From Anisus vortex (Eukaryota; Mollusca; Gastropoda; Planorbidae): 64,000 nucleotides of DNA. Position 1 is the stretch's first letter. The number at the start of each line of letters is the position of its first letter. Of this stretch, positions 12,030 through 27,000 are shown piece by piece. The stretch covers positions 20,098,926-20,162,925 of the forward strand of contig OX421506.1 of assembly GCA_949126835.1 (NCBI GenBank). Reading direction: 5' to 3'. Position numbers and translations under genes: made by a program. The notes under the pieces are model-generated. The model saw nothing but the letters and a program-made list of their open reading frames with translations. It was not told the DNA's origin and did no database searches.

Positions 12030-12057
12030 ATGGCACGTAAAAATAACTCGCGTTCAG
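12030..12057 (+). CDS. SPATS2: SPATS2-like exon 1 (coding part)
   Basis: The exon encodes MARKNNSRS plus the first base of codon 10 and ends TTCAG|gtattt. The start context is gacaaaATGG, with A at -3 and G at +4. An in-frame TGA lies 21 bases upstream. The N-terminal M-x-R-K matches the start of vertebrate SPATS2 as I remember it. Phase 1 end. Confidence 0.87.
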
Positions 12058-15000
12058 GTATTTTATTCTACATTAGCAGTATTTACATTGTAGTTTAATT
12101 ATTTTTAATTCAATAGGGCCATATCTGTTCATATTGTGCATACTTTTTTAAAACTCTAGCTAAATGCTTCCTGGAGCGGAACTAGAATATTTGTTTAGTT
12201 CTAAATTCTAAGAATTACTTTGAACGATAGTTCAATTTAATATTAATATTATAAAATATTATTAGGCCTACTTAGTTGTGGGTTTGGTTGCATCACACAG
12301 TAATGTTGAATAAAAAGTATAAAGTTAAGTTGATGAGTAGTTTATATAGTAATTTTAATTATCATAATAACAAATATGCACATTTCATATTCAGTAGGTT
12401 TTTAATGTAAATGACAATGTCAATGAACAATGATGAAAATGCCTATCCTATTTACTATTTTACTATTTTGTCCTAGAGTCCTAGAGTTAAACAACTTAAC
12501 AAGTAGGTTAAAAATTAAGTTTGGCCAGTGTGTTAATTATTATTATTATCATAAATCATACATTAAAATCATAAGAAAAAGACCTGTAAACGTTTTTTAT
12601 TTTTGTAATGGTTAAATAATTAGCCTACAATATTGTAAACTTATTATTTAATTATTGGCATTCAACACCCAACTTTAGCGACTTTGTATTTTAAACCCAG
12701 CTAGTCAGGCGAGTCAATTTGTTTTATAAGTTAGGCCTATAACTTACAAGTATAAGGCATAAAGGAGCCTTAACTTTCACTATCAAAATTGAAGATAATA
12801 ATCTGAACACTGCAGCAATAGTATAGTAGGCCTATATAATAATAATAATAGACTATGACAGTAAGGTAAAACTTTATATTTAACACTCTATCACTAAGAT
12901 CTAAAAAGCTGATATCCATAATAACTTGTATTGTAGGCCTACATACCTTAGATTGTTTTTAATTAAAAAAATGTATTTACTTATATACTATAGGCCTATA
13001 TAATTATATACTTAACCGGTAGCCTAAGCCGCCTAGCTTGGGCTTATAAAATAGCTAAAAGATTATGTCAGTTGTGACACCTCGACTATGTTATAATGTA
13101 AAATTTTCATTTTGCTTTATGTTGAAAAGGTTCAAATGTAATCTTTTTTTTTTTAAAGCTTACAACATAAAATGCTCTACTTAATAGATTTTAAGCAATA
13201 AGACACTAAGATGTTAATATGCAATATAATATTTCTATAAATCTGTATTTTAAGATTTAAAAATGTCACATCAGTGTCTATTACTATTATCTGATAGAGA
13301 ATCCAGTTTATAAAATACTTTGGTATGCTAATTCCTTTAATGTTTTTGCTAAAGGATGTTAAATGGTAATTAAAAATGTCATTATATAGATTGATTTCCA
13401 AAATAATTATTTAAAAAAATTCTGGGGGAGGGCAGGGCTGGTTGGGAGGGGCTGTGCACCCAGTGTGCCCCCCATCCCTGTATCTACGCCTATATGCACC
13501 ATGTTCAAACACATTTCTGTGGAAAGTTAAAGTTGATATGAATAACGACACCATATATTGGCCATAAATTAATATTGAATTACAAAGAAAATTTAATTTA
13601 CAATCTTTGGTATATGTATAAAAATGCTAACAAAATTAACAAATCTGTTAAATCTTTATAACTGTCCTGAAAATTAAAATTCCCCACCCCTCCGAGGAAA
13701 AAACAACAAAAACTGGAAAATTACAGAATTAAAAACAATTACCAGTTGTTCACTATGCACCCCCCCCCCAAAACCAACCTCAGCCTATGATAGTTATATT
13801 TCTTATTTTATAATAAATTCTGGTTATCACACTGGGTATAGTATAAACAAGGGCTGTGGATTCTGTAGATAAATGTTCCGACTCCTCAGTTTTTTGTACT
13901 TCCGGCTCCAGTTACCCAAATTTTCTCAGACTGACTCTTCGACTCCAACTCTAATGCCCTGTCAGGGCTGTGTATTCGGTAGATAAATGTTCCGACTCCT
14001 CAGTTTTTTGTACTTCCGGCTCCAGTTACCCAAATTTTCTCAGACTGACTCTTCGACTCCAACTCTAATGCCCTGTCAGGGCTGTGTATTCGGTAGATAA
14101 ATGTTCTGACTCCAGGTACCCAAAATTTTCTCAGACTCCGACTCTTTTACTCCGCCCCCACAGCCCTGGTATAAACATTGCCAATTTAGTTTCCCCAGCC
14201 AGTGACATTGAGAGTGGGGGAGATCTGGAATTTAAGTGTGAGGTAAAAAAAAAAAGATTACTACAAACAATAATCAGTTTTTGGAAAAAAATATAATATT
14301 AACATACTGCCTGTTTGTCACAAAGCTCTAACCCAAAGTTTTTTTTTTTTCTTTTTCAGAGGCCTCAGGCTCTATACATTTTGATTCCAGAACAAAAGCA
14401 GTAATGGCAGAGGCTAGTCAGGATAATATTAAAGAAAAGGTATGTATATATTCAGTTTATGTGCCAGAGTTTCCCCCCCCCCCCCTCCTACCCTTTCTTT
14501 CTCTTCACAAACCAGTGTCTTTCTTTTCGGGTCAGTTCACTTAATTTTGAGTGTTTAAATGTTCCTAAGACAGAATCTCCACCACAAGTTTGGTTAATGG
14601 GCAACTGGTCCATAAAGCTATATAGTTTTTGTATTTATTTATGTGCTTTGTTTCTTCACATTGCACACTAAAACTTGATTCTTTTGGTTCTGTACATAAG
14701 AAGACAAAAATTAGAATTAAACATTTATCAGTTTTTTTTTAAAAAAGCTTAATTGGTTTCCTTTAGATTGATGATGATGTTGTTACTATAAAAGCTTTTA
14801 CCCTTCTTGTCCAGGTGGGACTTTTTTTAGGTGGAGTGGAAGGGGGAGGGGTGCAGCCTGGTCAACTCTCCCATTTACTGTGTGCCACTGTAGGTTTTTA
14901 TAAAGATAAAGCGGCAATGAAAACTGAATTTTTAATTAGTTATGATTGGCTGCTGAGCAATGACTAGTTTATTTTTATGCTTGAATTTCTATTTGGATGT

Positions 15001-18000
15001 TAATAACATGTAATTAAATGGCAGTGATCGACTGGTAATTTAAATAAAAATGTATTCCTAATATAATACCCGTAAATTCAGTCCTCTTGTTTAAAATATT
15101 TGGATGTCTTCCAAAAACATTTGTGTTTTTCTCCAACTGTTAAAATTTCTTTGATAACATAAAAACAACAACACGCTTTTGCTAATTTGACAGTGATATG
15201 TTTATGTAAATTGCTTATTGATTTTCTTGCATAGCATAGGTAATACAGGGCTCATGCAGGAAAGGTTTGGGAAAATTGACCAAGGCTTGGGACACTTTGT
15301 GAATTTCACAAAAATTGACAAAAATGCATGAAAAAATACTTTCCATTTTTTTTTAAACAATGAATGACCATCGTATTAAGTTGAGAAGTCATTATTAAAA
15401 CTTCTATGGTGTTATTTTTGAAAAAAAAAAGGACTTGAAAACATCATTCGACTACCAATAAACACTACCAGATTGTGTTAAGAAATTTCACACATGCCTG
15501 GTGAAAATTAGTTTTGGGAAATGGTTTTATAAGTTTGTGAAATTGGGAATTTCAAAATGATTTTACAGTAAGTACCCTGGAATAATAATCTCCTTTGGGA
15601 TGCAGATAGTTATTGTTTTGCATTTCACCTAGTTATATGTTTTACCTTTATGTTAATATTAGTGATAATGTTTGAGACATGGTGAACAGTATTACCAGAT
15701 ATTCTGTACATAGGCTATCAACATTGTTTTAGCTTACTGCATATTAGTGTATTCCGGTTTTATTATTCGGAAGGTTGTGAGCAATAAGTTCTCTGTTCTT
15801 GATGATCTGGGTATTTTATGCTTGTAATCATCATCATCGCCGTTTGTCTCGTCTGGGACATAGGCCACGAACAAAGGCTCTCCAGGCATCTCGGTCTTGG
15901 GCCAGTCTCTCCAGCTGTCCCCAGTTGTGACCACTCTTTTTGGTGTCTGCCTCCAGCTCCCTCCTCCAGGTCATTCTGGGTCGACCTCTCTTTCTCTTGC
16001 CCTGTGGATTTCATTATGCTTGTAAGGGTCTCATAAAATCTTTTCCCAGCACAGCTACATTGAGGCCTACAATTTGACTGGCATGTTGCATACAAATTGA
16101 ATTTAATCTAATGGTTCAGCCTCATACATAGCCACTTCTTCCTCTCAACTTTTACACCAAAAGGTATTGGGTGTTGTTATTGTTTCTTGCAGTCTTTCCA
16201 GGAGCTCTCTGTGGAAGCCATGGGGCATGGTAGCCAAGGGCTGCGCGTTTGACTGGTGATCCGAAGCTCCTGGGTTCGAATCCTGGTGGAGGCTAGGATC
16301 TTTTCCCAGGACTTGAGGGTGTCCCTGAGTCTACTCAGCTCTGATGGGTACCTGACATTAGTTGGGGTAATGTAAAGGCGGCAGGGCATTGTTCTGGCCG
16401 CATATCCCCTAGTATGCCGTGGCCACTGAAACTGGTGAACGCTGCTTCTCCAGCCCTATGATTAGTTTGGTCCGAAGGGTATTTTACTTTACTCTGTGGA
16501 AACCATTGTGAAACAGAGACACAGTACAAAAGGACACAAAAAAGATAGATGCAATGCTTTTGAAGAACAAGGGCATTACCGTAAATTTAATGTTTGTCAG
16601 ACCATTAAGAAATATGGAGCCTAGGGCAGGGGTGTTTCAGCTGTGAATTTGAGAGAAGTCTCATTTTATTGGTTATGTTTTAATCTTTCAACATCTTTCT
16701 GTGTGCCCCAGGACAAAGCTGTGTGTTGTTTGGTCCCGCAGAGAGAAGGACTTTGTGTTATGTTATAAAAGCTTTGGTGTTGTAGGCTGTGTATTTGACC
16801 AATCAATAATTACTGCTGCCTTGGACAGACACCATCAACAAATCTATATATAACAGTGGAAGATGCAGGAGTGCAATATCTTTTCTACAGTTTTGTCTCA
16901 TTCTGTTCTCTTTTTTGTATCTCTAATTATGTGTTTGTTGTTTTGGTTTTGTAAAACAAAAGTTGATGAGTCTGTAAAGTAGGGGTGTGCAACATTTTTT
17001 CTCATTGGGCCCTATAAAAATTTTTTTATACAACTAGACAGGTGAAAATGTTCTGAAAATGTACTGTAATTACATTCATATTACACTGAATTAAAAAAAA
17101 AATGCAGATATAAGCTGCCTGGAGGTCATGGTAAAAGGCTTGGTGGGCCATGTTGTAACCTATGGGCCGCCCATTATTGCCCCTCCTTTTAAGGTAAATT
17201 TCTTTCTTGTGCATTCACTGGGGGTGGGGGAAGGGTGTTTACCATGCACCCCCCCCCTTTTTTTTTCTGGCTATGCCTATGGTAATATAATATATACCGG
17301 TAGTTGATTTTGTTTAAGTGTTCAGAAAAAATAACATTTTACAAAGATCATTTTCTGCTCTGTGAATGACAGTGCCATTGTTGTATGTTGACGTTTGATC
17401 CTCTTCTATCTCTGGTGCTCTTTTTATGGGGGGGGGGGGCTTGACCTTTATATTAGTTGTTTTACAATTTTAGCCAGGACATTTTCTTACCTTAGTCTCG
17501 TTTCTTTAAAAGTGCAACCATTGTTATAATAAAAAAGAAGAGGAAAAGGCACACCTTGTTCGTGCTATTTACTGTTTCTTTTTACCGTCAACAATTATTA
17601 TTAAAATTTTATTGCTGCCTCTTAGATACCTAGTGCGTGCCTCTTGTAGAGGGGACAGGGTGTTGGGTAACTGTTAGACGTACCAGCGGTTGTGACACAC
17701 TGCACTCTATAGACATGTGTTGCTTGTTTGGCGTTCGAGGAGATGGTAGTTTGAAATGTTTAAGGAGGGACGGGGTGTAGTCGTTTGGTGGAGATGATAT
17801 TATGTGGGCTGTTCACGTCAAGAGCTATGTGGGCAATACTTGTTGAACTGATGCCACACAGATAATCTACTACACTGTAACATCTGTATTAGTTTTTATT
17901 GGTTTGAACATCCTTTAACATCTATAATTTTCAAATGCAGTTTTTCTTATAATTCTATATACTTACGCAAGCTATTATCTCTCTCTCACTCACTCACCAC

Positions 18001-21000
18001 CTCTCTCTATCCCCCTCTCTCTCGTTCTCTCTCTCTGTGTATCAATCGCTTTGAAAAATTCACTAGAATAGACATTAAACGTAACACAAAAATATACAGT
18101 TTTTTTTATAGGAAAGGTCGCCTTTATTTCTTCGGAGAAATTTTTGACTTGATTGACTAAAACTGCAATTATTATTTTTCAAAAATTGTTCATTTAAAAA
18201 ACAACAACATTGAAGGCAACGATCGTGCGTTGAAATGTATCTGTTTGTGAATCATATATATGTTACATACTTTAGACGTAGATCATCTATATGTTACATA
18301 CTATAGACGTAGATCATCTATATGTTACATACCATAAACGTAGATCATCTATATGTTACATACTATAGACGTAGATAATCTATATGTTACATACTATAGA
18401 CGTAGATCATCTATATGTTACATACTATAGACGTAGATCATCTATATGTTACATACCATAGACGTAGATCATCTCTATGTTACATACTATAGACGTAGAT
18501 CATCTATATGTTACATACAATAGACGTAGATCATCTATATGTTACATACCATAGACGTAGATCATCTATATGTTACATACTATAGACGTAGATCATCTAT
18601 ATGTTACATACTATAGACTGTAGATCATCTATATGTTACATAATATAGACGTAGATCATCTATATGTTACATACTATAGACGTAGATCATCTATAATATG
18701 TTACATACTATAGACGTAGATCATCTATATGTTACAGCTATATGTTAGCGGTTGTTTAAAAACTAACAGATTCACACAGTCAGTGAAATCCTTTTGAAAA
18801 TTCTCGACTAGATATATTCAGTTGTTTTGTGTTTTAAATCAACACCAGAACGTGGTAGCTCTGTCGAAATTCATTCGAGTGGAGAAAGTTTTGAGAAAAT
18901 TGACTTTAAGCTTTGGGAAAGTTTGTTTAAAGTTTGGGAACGCCGACCAATATTTGGGAAGGTATAGGAATTTTTGTCTAAAATGGACAAAACCGTTTGA
19001 AAAAATAATCAATGTTAAAAAGTTAGTAACTATCCGGTTAAGTAAAGGAGTCCTTAAATCCCATGTTGTTTTTTTCTCCATATGTTTTTATGAGTACTTT
19101 TTTTAAACAAACACCCACAAATATTTCAATTTTCAATATAGATATATATAGATATATATAGATATATATTATGACATTTGGACTAGTCTACCTGTGTAGT
19201 ACACTTCCAGACAATGAAATAGTTCTTATATGTTTGTGAACATTTGTTTGTGTGAATTTTGTGCTTGAAGTTTGGAATATTTAAAAAAAAATGTTTTTAG
19301 AGTAAGAACCCTGCCAGCACATCACGATGTAACTGTAATGTAATTTATAGTGGACATTAAAGGTGTGTTGGACAACATATGTCTGTTAGAAATGGAGACT
19401 GAACTAAATCTACCTCGATTGGAGGCGACATAAAACTTATAAGTGGGGAGTTGAATGGGTTCCTCCCTCCCACACCTTTAACGTACCTCCGAAATGTTCT
19501 TCAGCGTCTCGTATCCACGGAACACTTCTGTAACCATGGGGCCCAAAAGATGGCCAAGTGTGTAAACCTCGGAGCGTAAACCACCGGAACGATGGGTGGG
19601 ACGCCCACCGTTGTGCATCCGAGGATCGTTGCCCGAGCGAGACGCTGGAATAGGCACAACAGTACCTGCCTCACCAAGACGGTGTATGTATGACCAGGCC
19701 TATAGTCTGGTACGTAAGCTCACTTCTAATGCGTTACGCCCCGGCTCTAGAGCTTCGGCTCGTCCGGGTTTTTGAGACTTTTAGCAAGCAAGGTACGTAA
19801 ATGCAGGGAAGCAGAAGAGACGGTTGAGCATGTGCTTTTAGACTGCCCTGCCTTGGAGGGGCATAGAGTGGATGGGAACGGTCAATTTTTTGCACCGAAC
19901 CTATATGGTGACTTGGTTACACTGTGTAGTACAAGTATGTTTGTCATCCGAGCCCTAAGTGATTAATCTCGGTTCGTAACTCACTCCGGTGAAGTGAGGT
20001 TCAAGTCTGGTATGCATAGGGTTGCCAGATACATGGGTACTAAAAGGAGGACACATGAGGACAAAAAGGAGGACACATGGCCACATGGGTATCAAAAGGA
20101 AGACACGTATAGGGTTTCATTTAAATCATTTAAATTTTTTTCAATTGAATGCGGATTAAGCTCACTGACCTACAACTATTAATATCACTGGAAAATTAAA
20201 CAGTCGATTCTACAGTTACTTCATTGTCATCTTTCTTAATTATACGACATATTTCTCTGATGAGCCAAATTTTTGCAGAAGATCTTCGTTTGCAAGAACA
20301 ATTATTAACCTAACGACATATTAGATAAAACAAACTAAGTCATTACATTTCTTGCTAAATACTCCTGTGTTCTGCTATACCTGACCCAGCCCTTTATAGA
20401 CAGTAAAATTAGAACATAAAAAAGTACATTTAAGGATTGTAAAATCTTTGGCGTACAAAAACAAAAGCCGGACATTTTAAAGGTTGTTAGCTTTGCCTGC
20501 CGGACAGTGGACAGAGGGCTAGAAAGGAGGACATATTTTCCTTTTGCCGGACGTCTGGCAACCCTAGGTATGCACTGCTGGGGTGAAAGTGTCCGTATGC
20601 GAAGTAGTAATACCGCCTCGTTAATGCTTCGGATACATAGCCTGGCGTAATGCCTCGGATAGGGTCCTGAAGCTAAGCTAACTTGACCCACCCCTTTTCA
20701 CGTCACTCTCTACTATAGACTTATTATGAGCCCGATGGCTCATCCAGTTAAAGGGACTCATAATAGATTCGGTGTCTATGGACAACGTCAGCACGACTGT
20801 CATATCATCCACGGCCGTAGCCTCTTATCTGAACATCACCAAACAAAACAATGAAGGCCGAAGAGTGCTGTTGTAACTTTTTTTTACCATTCCCTCCCCT
20901 CCAGCTCCCTTTTCACCCCAGTTTTATAAACAGGACTTTTAACACTAATTTTATGGCTTTTACTGTTGATCCCTATAACTATGTACAATGGGCAGGGTTC

Positions 21001-24000
21001 GTACAGCTCCTGGAAACTCCTTGAAACTCCTGGAAAACAAAAAGTTGTGTTCCAGGACCTTAAAACTCCTGGAAAAACTGCATTTAGTCCTGGATAAATA
21101 CTAAAAACTCCTTATTTTTTTAAGGATATCAATTATTAATAAAAAAAATCGTAATCACTGCTCTTAGATTGTACTTTCACTTTTCCAGAAAGCCCTATTG
21201 GTGTTAACCCTCTTTGCCGCTTTCTATTTCCGCAAACCTTGATGACACCAGTGATGCCACTCCATGGTTCTTTTTTTTTATTAGATCTTGTTTATTTTTG
21301 CTATCCAAACTTGGGATGTAGGCTACAAAGTCCCCATAATGTTGTAAAACACACAAAAAAAGCTGTGTAGCGAGGTATCTGTTTTTTTTTAAAGAGCTTA
21401 GCTTGGTTTTTCAAAAAATTTACTCCTGAAAAATGTCTGGAATACTCCTGGAACACTCCTGGAAAACTCCTGGAATTTTGAGGCAAATTTTCTGTACGAA
21501 CCCTGAATGGGTCATGAATCTTTTCTTTTTTTTTTAAATATATAATCGTGACATAAGCTACTGATTTATATAAAGGTTTTACTTATCCTGGTATTTTGAT
21601 GTACAAACCGACAACACTATTTGAGTCCCGTATCCTATTGTCCATGTCTTAAATATGTAACAGTGCGGCAAAAGTAACCCAACGTTTGTAATGTTACGGT
21701 GTGTAACGGTACAGTTTCACGGGAGTAATTTCATGAATTTTATGAGCAAATATTTGCATGGGTAGTATTAATAAATTAATACAAATAACTCAGGCGAATA
21801 GGTCTACTTAAACGGATTTTTGTTTTCGAACTAAATGGCTGTTCAGTCTATTCAGCCGAGGCACGTTTCACCAAAGTGTTTTCATATTTTTAGTTGTTTG
21901 TTCTTTTTATACCTTAAACGAGAAAGGCGCGCTTACATATTACCTTTAGGTTTAAATATAAAGAGGACATGGTTGGCATGGTGGCAGTGAGATCGATCCG
22001 TGTTACGAAGGTGCTGGGTTCGAATCCTGGTCATCGCTAGAGCTTGTTACAGAGTACCTGGCATTAATTTGGGTAAAGTAATGGCAGATGTGCTGGCCCC
22101 ACATTTCCCTAAAACGCGGTGGGGTGCGGAAACTCGTGAACGCTGCTTCTCGCGCCCTATACATCTAATTGTCTGACGGGGATATTTTACTTTTTAAAAA
22201 AATAAAATAATAAAGCCAACTCCGTAATTACATACACAATAAATCAGTTATTACTATTTCTGTGTTGTTGTTTTCTGTTTTGATTGTGTAAGTTGTTACA
22301 ACGCCCAGCAGTTTCATACATACACGCATGTCTTTGTGTGTCACGAAGTTGGGTTAGTTGTAAGAAGCCTTCATCCACAATCCATACTCTATTGCAGGGG
22401 TCGGAAACCTTTTGATAACAGTGTGCCGAAGTAGGATGTATAATTCGTTAAGCGTTCCGAAAGTCTAAAAGTCATCCTGCTTTAGCAGTCAACTTCTTGT
22501 AAAAAGTACTTGCAATTGATTTTTTGGTGTAGTCTTCCTCGTGCCATTGAAAATCGCTCTGCGTGCCATGTCTGGCACGCGTGCCGTAGGTTACCGAACC
22601 ATGCTCTATTGAATAGTTATCAGAATCGAGTCTCACCGAGCTGTGTTACTGGCTGATTTGTTTAACCCCAGTCTTCGCTCCAGTGACTTTAAAAACTTTG
22701 AAACATGGAGTAATCCACGCTGAAATGTGTATGATGTCTCTTTCCTACCAACCACCTTCCCTCCCCCAATATCTTCCCGGTTCAGATGTACCAGGCGCAA
22801 TTCGGGAACAGATCCTCTGAAAGGGTTACGAAAGCTTCCATTCAAGTTACTTTGTCCCCATTTCACTTATAGATATATATCTATAGATATATATATGTGT
22901 GTGTGTGTATGTATTAACTATTAAATATCACATTTTCGGGAAATCTGAATAGTATAATACATTTTTTGTTCTTACTATGTCCCCTTTTTTCTTGTGTACA
23001 CGGTACGATTGAATTTACTACATAATCCCACAACACAAACACACTCACACAGCGCATACTGTATTTATTTTTTTTTAAATAAGTACACACAAGGAAGAAC
23101 TCCCATTTCTGTATACAACGTATTAACTGCGTTGAACTGGTTTTCTTGGAATCCCTGAATGAAAGCGTATAATAAGATGGACCGCTTGCTTTAATATTTC
23201 TGCTATTTGATGACTCGGACTTCTTTTCGAAAAGTCCCTCTTGCACTGTTAAAATTAAAATCGAAAGTTGAATAAAGCTGCAACATGTAGGCAAACGTAA
23301 GACAACGTTATTGGATGCGCATGAAAAAAAGAATATAGAAGTTATAAAAATAGAGCAAGCATCCATCTTTTTAAAGTCTTTGATCGTATCAGGGGAGAGG
23401 GGTGGTGGTCTCAAGATTTCGGAAACTGCAATACCAAACTCTAATATAGTAAGTAGTAATAAAGTAATATTTACCAAATTGATCAATTGGGACGGTGAAG
23501 CAACGTTCAACAGTTTCTGTTGCCATGGCATACTGGAGGATTATGTGGCCCAAAACAATACCCAGCCGCAGGTACCCTTCAGAGCTGAATAGATTCAGTG
23601 CCACCCTCCAGACCCGGTAAATGCTCGCTAGGATTCGAACCCATAACTTTTGGTAAGCCTAGTATAGATCACCTCAATTTTTTGTATAGCTGTAAAAATG
23701 TTCTTCTACTTCATTTTGTTCCCAAATTCTAATACTATCAGTGTTTATACTGTTTGAATTGCGAAATGTGCGTGTATAAACGATTAACTAATGTGTGTGT
23801 CTAATACCAACATGAAAATATATTTAAAAAAAAGAATACAATTATTATATTAAACCATCTTCATCGATGAATGGGCCGTATTGCTGCTGAGAGTTAACAC
23901 CCTTGCCCCTTATACAAGTCAATCTTTTATGACTTGTATAAGGGGCAAGGGTGTTAACTCTCAGCAGCAATACGGCCCATTGTTCTTATTGTTTCTATAT

Positions 24001-27000
24001 ATACATATTATGCATATATATATAAACAAACATTCCACGAACCTAGCTTAGGCCTTACACGTCATCCCCAACATAAAAATATGTCCTATGACGAAATGTA
24101 TCTAACTACTATATATAGCTATACCATACAGGCCCTATAATGTGTTATATCCGGATGTAATTCCCTTCCTTCCTTGTATGTAAATAGGCCCCGGTAGGGC
24201 ATAATCGAATCCTTTCGGCTTGCCTGATATCTTTGTTTTCCCTTTCTCTTCGTTGAAATATTTACGACAAAGGCCACGCCCATACTGATCCAATCCTAGT
24301 ATTGTTCATTTGTTGTTGTTGTTGTATATATTTAAACCGATGGGGCATTGGGTGGGGAGGTGGGAGAGAGAGAGAAGGGGGGTGGGGGAGTGCTCGATAT
24401 AATTTTAAACCCCATAACTGGGGCGGTTCGATCAGATCGATTGGGAAGGTCTTTATTGACAGGATAAATATAATATACGATTGAAATATGTTTTTTTTAT
24501 TCTGCTAAAACAAAACACGCACACACACACACACACATGTAGAGAAGAATCAATGTATAGATTTGATAGACCTCGTACGTGATGGTCGATCAATTCAACA
24601 AGGGTTACTAGTGTGCGGGGTGGTATCCGGGTGGGTTGGGGCAACCACCACTTCTTTGCTAACTTGAATGAGGTTCCTTTGAACCGCATGGCTTACATTG
24701 TTTGTGCCAATATTTACAAAGATATCTTAATAGAGTTGTGGTGGGGGGAGGGAGGGGGGGGTAGAGAAGTTGAAAAAATATCAATTATGGTAAATCTATA
24801 TTCTATATCAGGAGTGTGCAACCTTTTTCTGCTTTGGGCCGCATATGAAATTCTATACAACAAGACAGGACGCACAGTCTGAAAATTTATTTGCATTATC
24901 AATGCAACGAATTTAAAAAAAAAAATGCCGTTAGAAGCTATTCGGGGGCCACACTAAAAAGCTTGGCGGGCCGTTTTGTGGCCCGCGGGCCGCCTGTTGC
25001 ACACCCTTGTTCTATATCAATCCTATTTGATTTAGAGTTTACTGCTCAGAGTAGTAGGGGAACCTGGGGTAAAACGAGATACTTAAGGGAAAAAACCTGT
25101 CGTATCAAAGATAACATTGACATGTAAACGACATTCTGTGTACTGAACAAGCAAGTAGTGGACAACAATGTCACAACAAAAAAAGATGAGATTTGTTAGT
25201 TTCAACAGAGACACAAATGATTTGTTGGGCTAACCGTATTTTCCCGTTTTGCCCCATGCCTGGGGTAAAACGAGACATACGCTGGGGGTGTGCTAAATCA
25301 AATGTCAGTCGTCGCAGAGTTCACAAACGAAAACTGGGGCTATGTTTCTTTCACCCAGACCTGCACAGCTGTAGTGTGCCCGCCTGTTACAGTCACCTTG
25401 ACAGGCTACCCAGTTTTCTGCACTCTCAGAGTAGGGGAACCTGGGGTAAAACGAGATACTTAAGGGAAAAAACCCTGTCGTATCAAAGATAACATTGACA
25501 TATAAACGACATTCTGTGTACAGAACAAGCAAGTGGTGGACAATAATGACACAACAAAAAAAAGATGAGATTTGTTTGTTTCAAAAGAAACACAAATGAT
25601 TTATTGAGTTAACCGTGTTTTCCCATTTTGCCCCATGGTTTTGTCCTGTTTTACCCCAACATAACCTTGTCCACAAAGCCTCCAAACCACACACTACCCT
25701 GCTTAAGTAGGTCAAACTTAGATATCTAATACCATTGCCCACATAAATATCTATCAGAATGTTAATTCTTGTTTAACAAATCTGTATTTTTTTTTCTTAA
25801 TGAACACATTTGCATCGTAACCATAAAAATAGATCAAAATATTTAAAATTGAAATATTTGCCTCTCACTGACGCACGCAGCTCAGCCAAACAAAATGGAT
25901 TTTGCCGGCAATGCAGTATCACGTGATCTCTTTAATAGACTCATTTCTAAAGCGCTCCGACTTTCTGTTTTTCAGTAATTCGTATGTCTCGTTTTACCCC
26001 GCTATCCCATTTTACCCCAGTTTCCTCTAAGTCTTTTTTTGATATATTTTTTGTATAGAGAATAAGGTCAATTTATTGTATTGAAATTGTGTGTTTATGA
26101 AATGACATCTTATTATGTGTGCCTTAGCCAATAGCCCACGGTTGCAGTTGTTCATCAAACTGATTACAATTCTCGACTAAATAGTGATTCTATTCAACGG
26201 TGATTCGTATAAAGGAGAAATCAAATACACGCACTCTTATGATATAAAAAACGGCCTTTTAAAAAGAGGATCTTTATAAGGGATTTAACCTTATAATCAG
26301 GTAATCACAATACATGGCGCTGTAATTGTAATTACAATTAATTGTACTGTAATTGATTTGTCCGTTTATACAAGAAGCATTCCGGTATTATTTATTAAAT
26401 GTGAGGCCGGCTGGTCCTGCGGTTAGTTCACCGCACTGTCAACTATCCCTGCCGCCGTCCGATCCCTGCCGCTCCGTAGAAGTTTATAATGTATTTCTAA
26501 GTACTGCCTCTAATTAAACACTTTTTTTTTGTTGTTGTTGTTTTTTTTGCAATATTTTTATAGTTGTTTTTTCTTACGTCTTAATCATCTTTTGATAAAC
26601 TTCTCAATTGACAGATATAGACACACATTTAATAAGATGATATATAAACTCAGGGGGACACAAAAGGTTAAAGAATCTTTTCGCCCTCCTTGTGGTTCTT
26701 TGAGATATAAAACGCCTTGAAGTGGCGCAGCGTATTTACAACGGCGCCCCCGAAATATTTGCAGAGGCTTTTCATAATTATATTTCTTTGTTTTCGCTTC
26801 AGTGTTTTAAAATACGACATCTGGGGGGGGGGGGGGGGGATTTTGGTGTAGGAGAGTGCGCCAGGGTGGAAACTTCAAATAAGGCGCAGCTAGTTGAGCA
26901 ATAAACTACTTGCTATACACTCATTGGCGAGAGGTCTTAGTTTCCTGGCCTAGACTTTTCGGACTTCGTGACTGTGTCGGAAACTACCGAGCGTGCCTGT

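Noticed and set aside
18251..18738. CRISPR-like array
   Set aside because: Units are contiguous with no unique spacers, and the context is an animal intron.
22914..23531. 205-codon reverse open frame, the longest in the window, with an [10 protein letters not shown] stretch resembling a membrane segment of MS4A-like proteins
   Set aside because: Its N-terminal part is the tail of an S1 SINE. The similarity is about ten hydrophobic residues, and no splice sites, further domains or composition support a gene.
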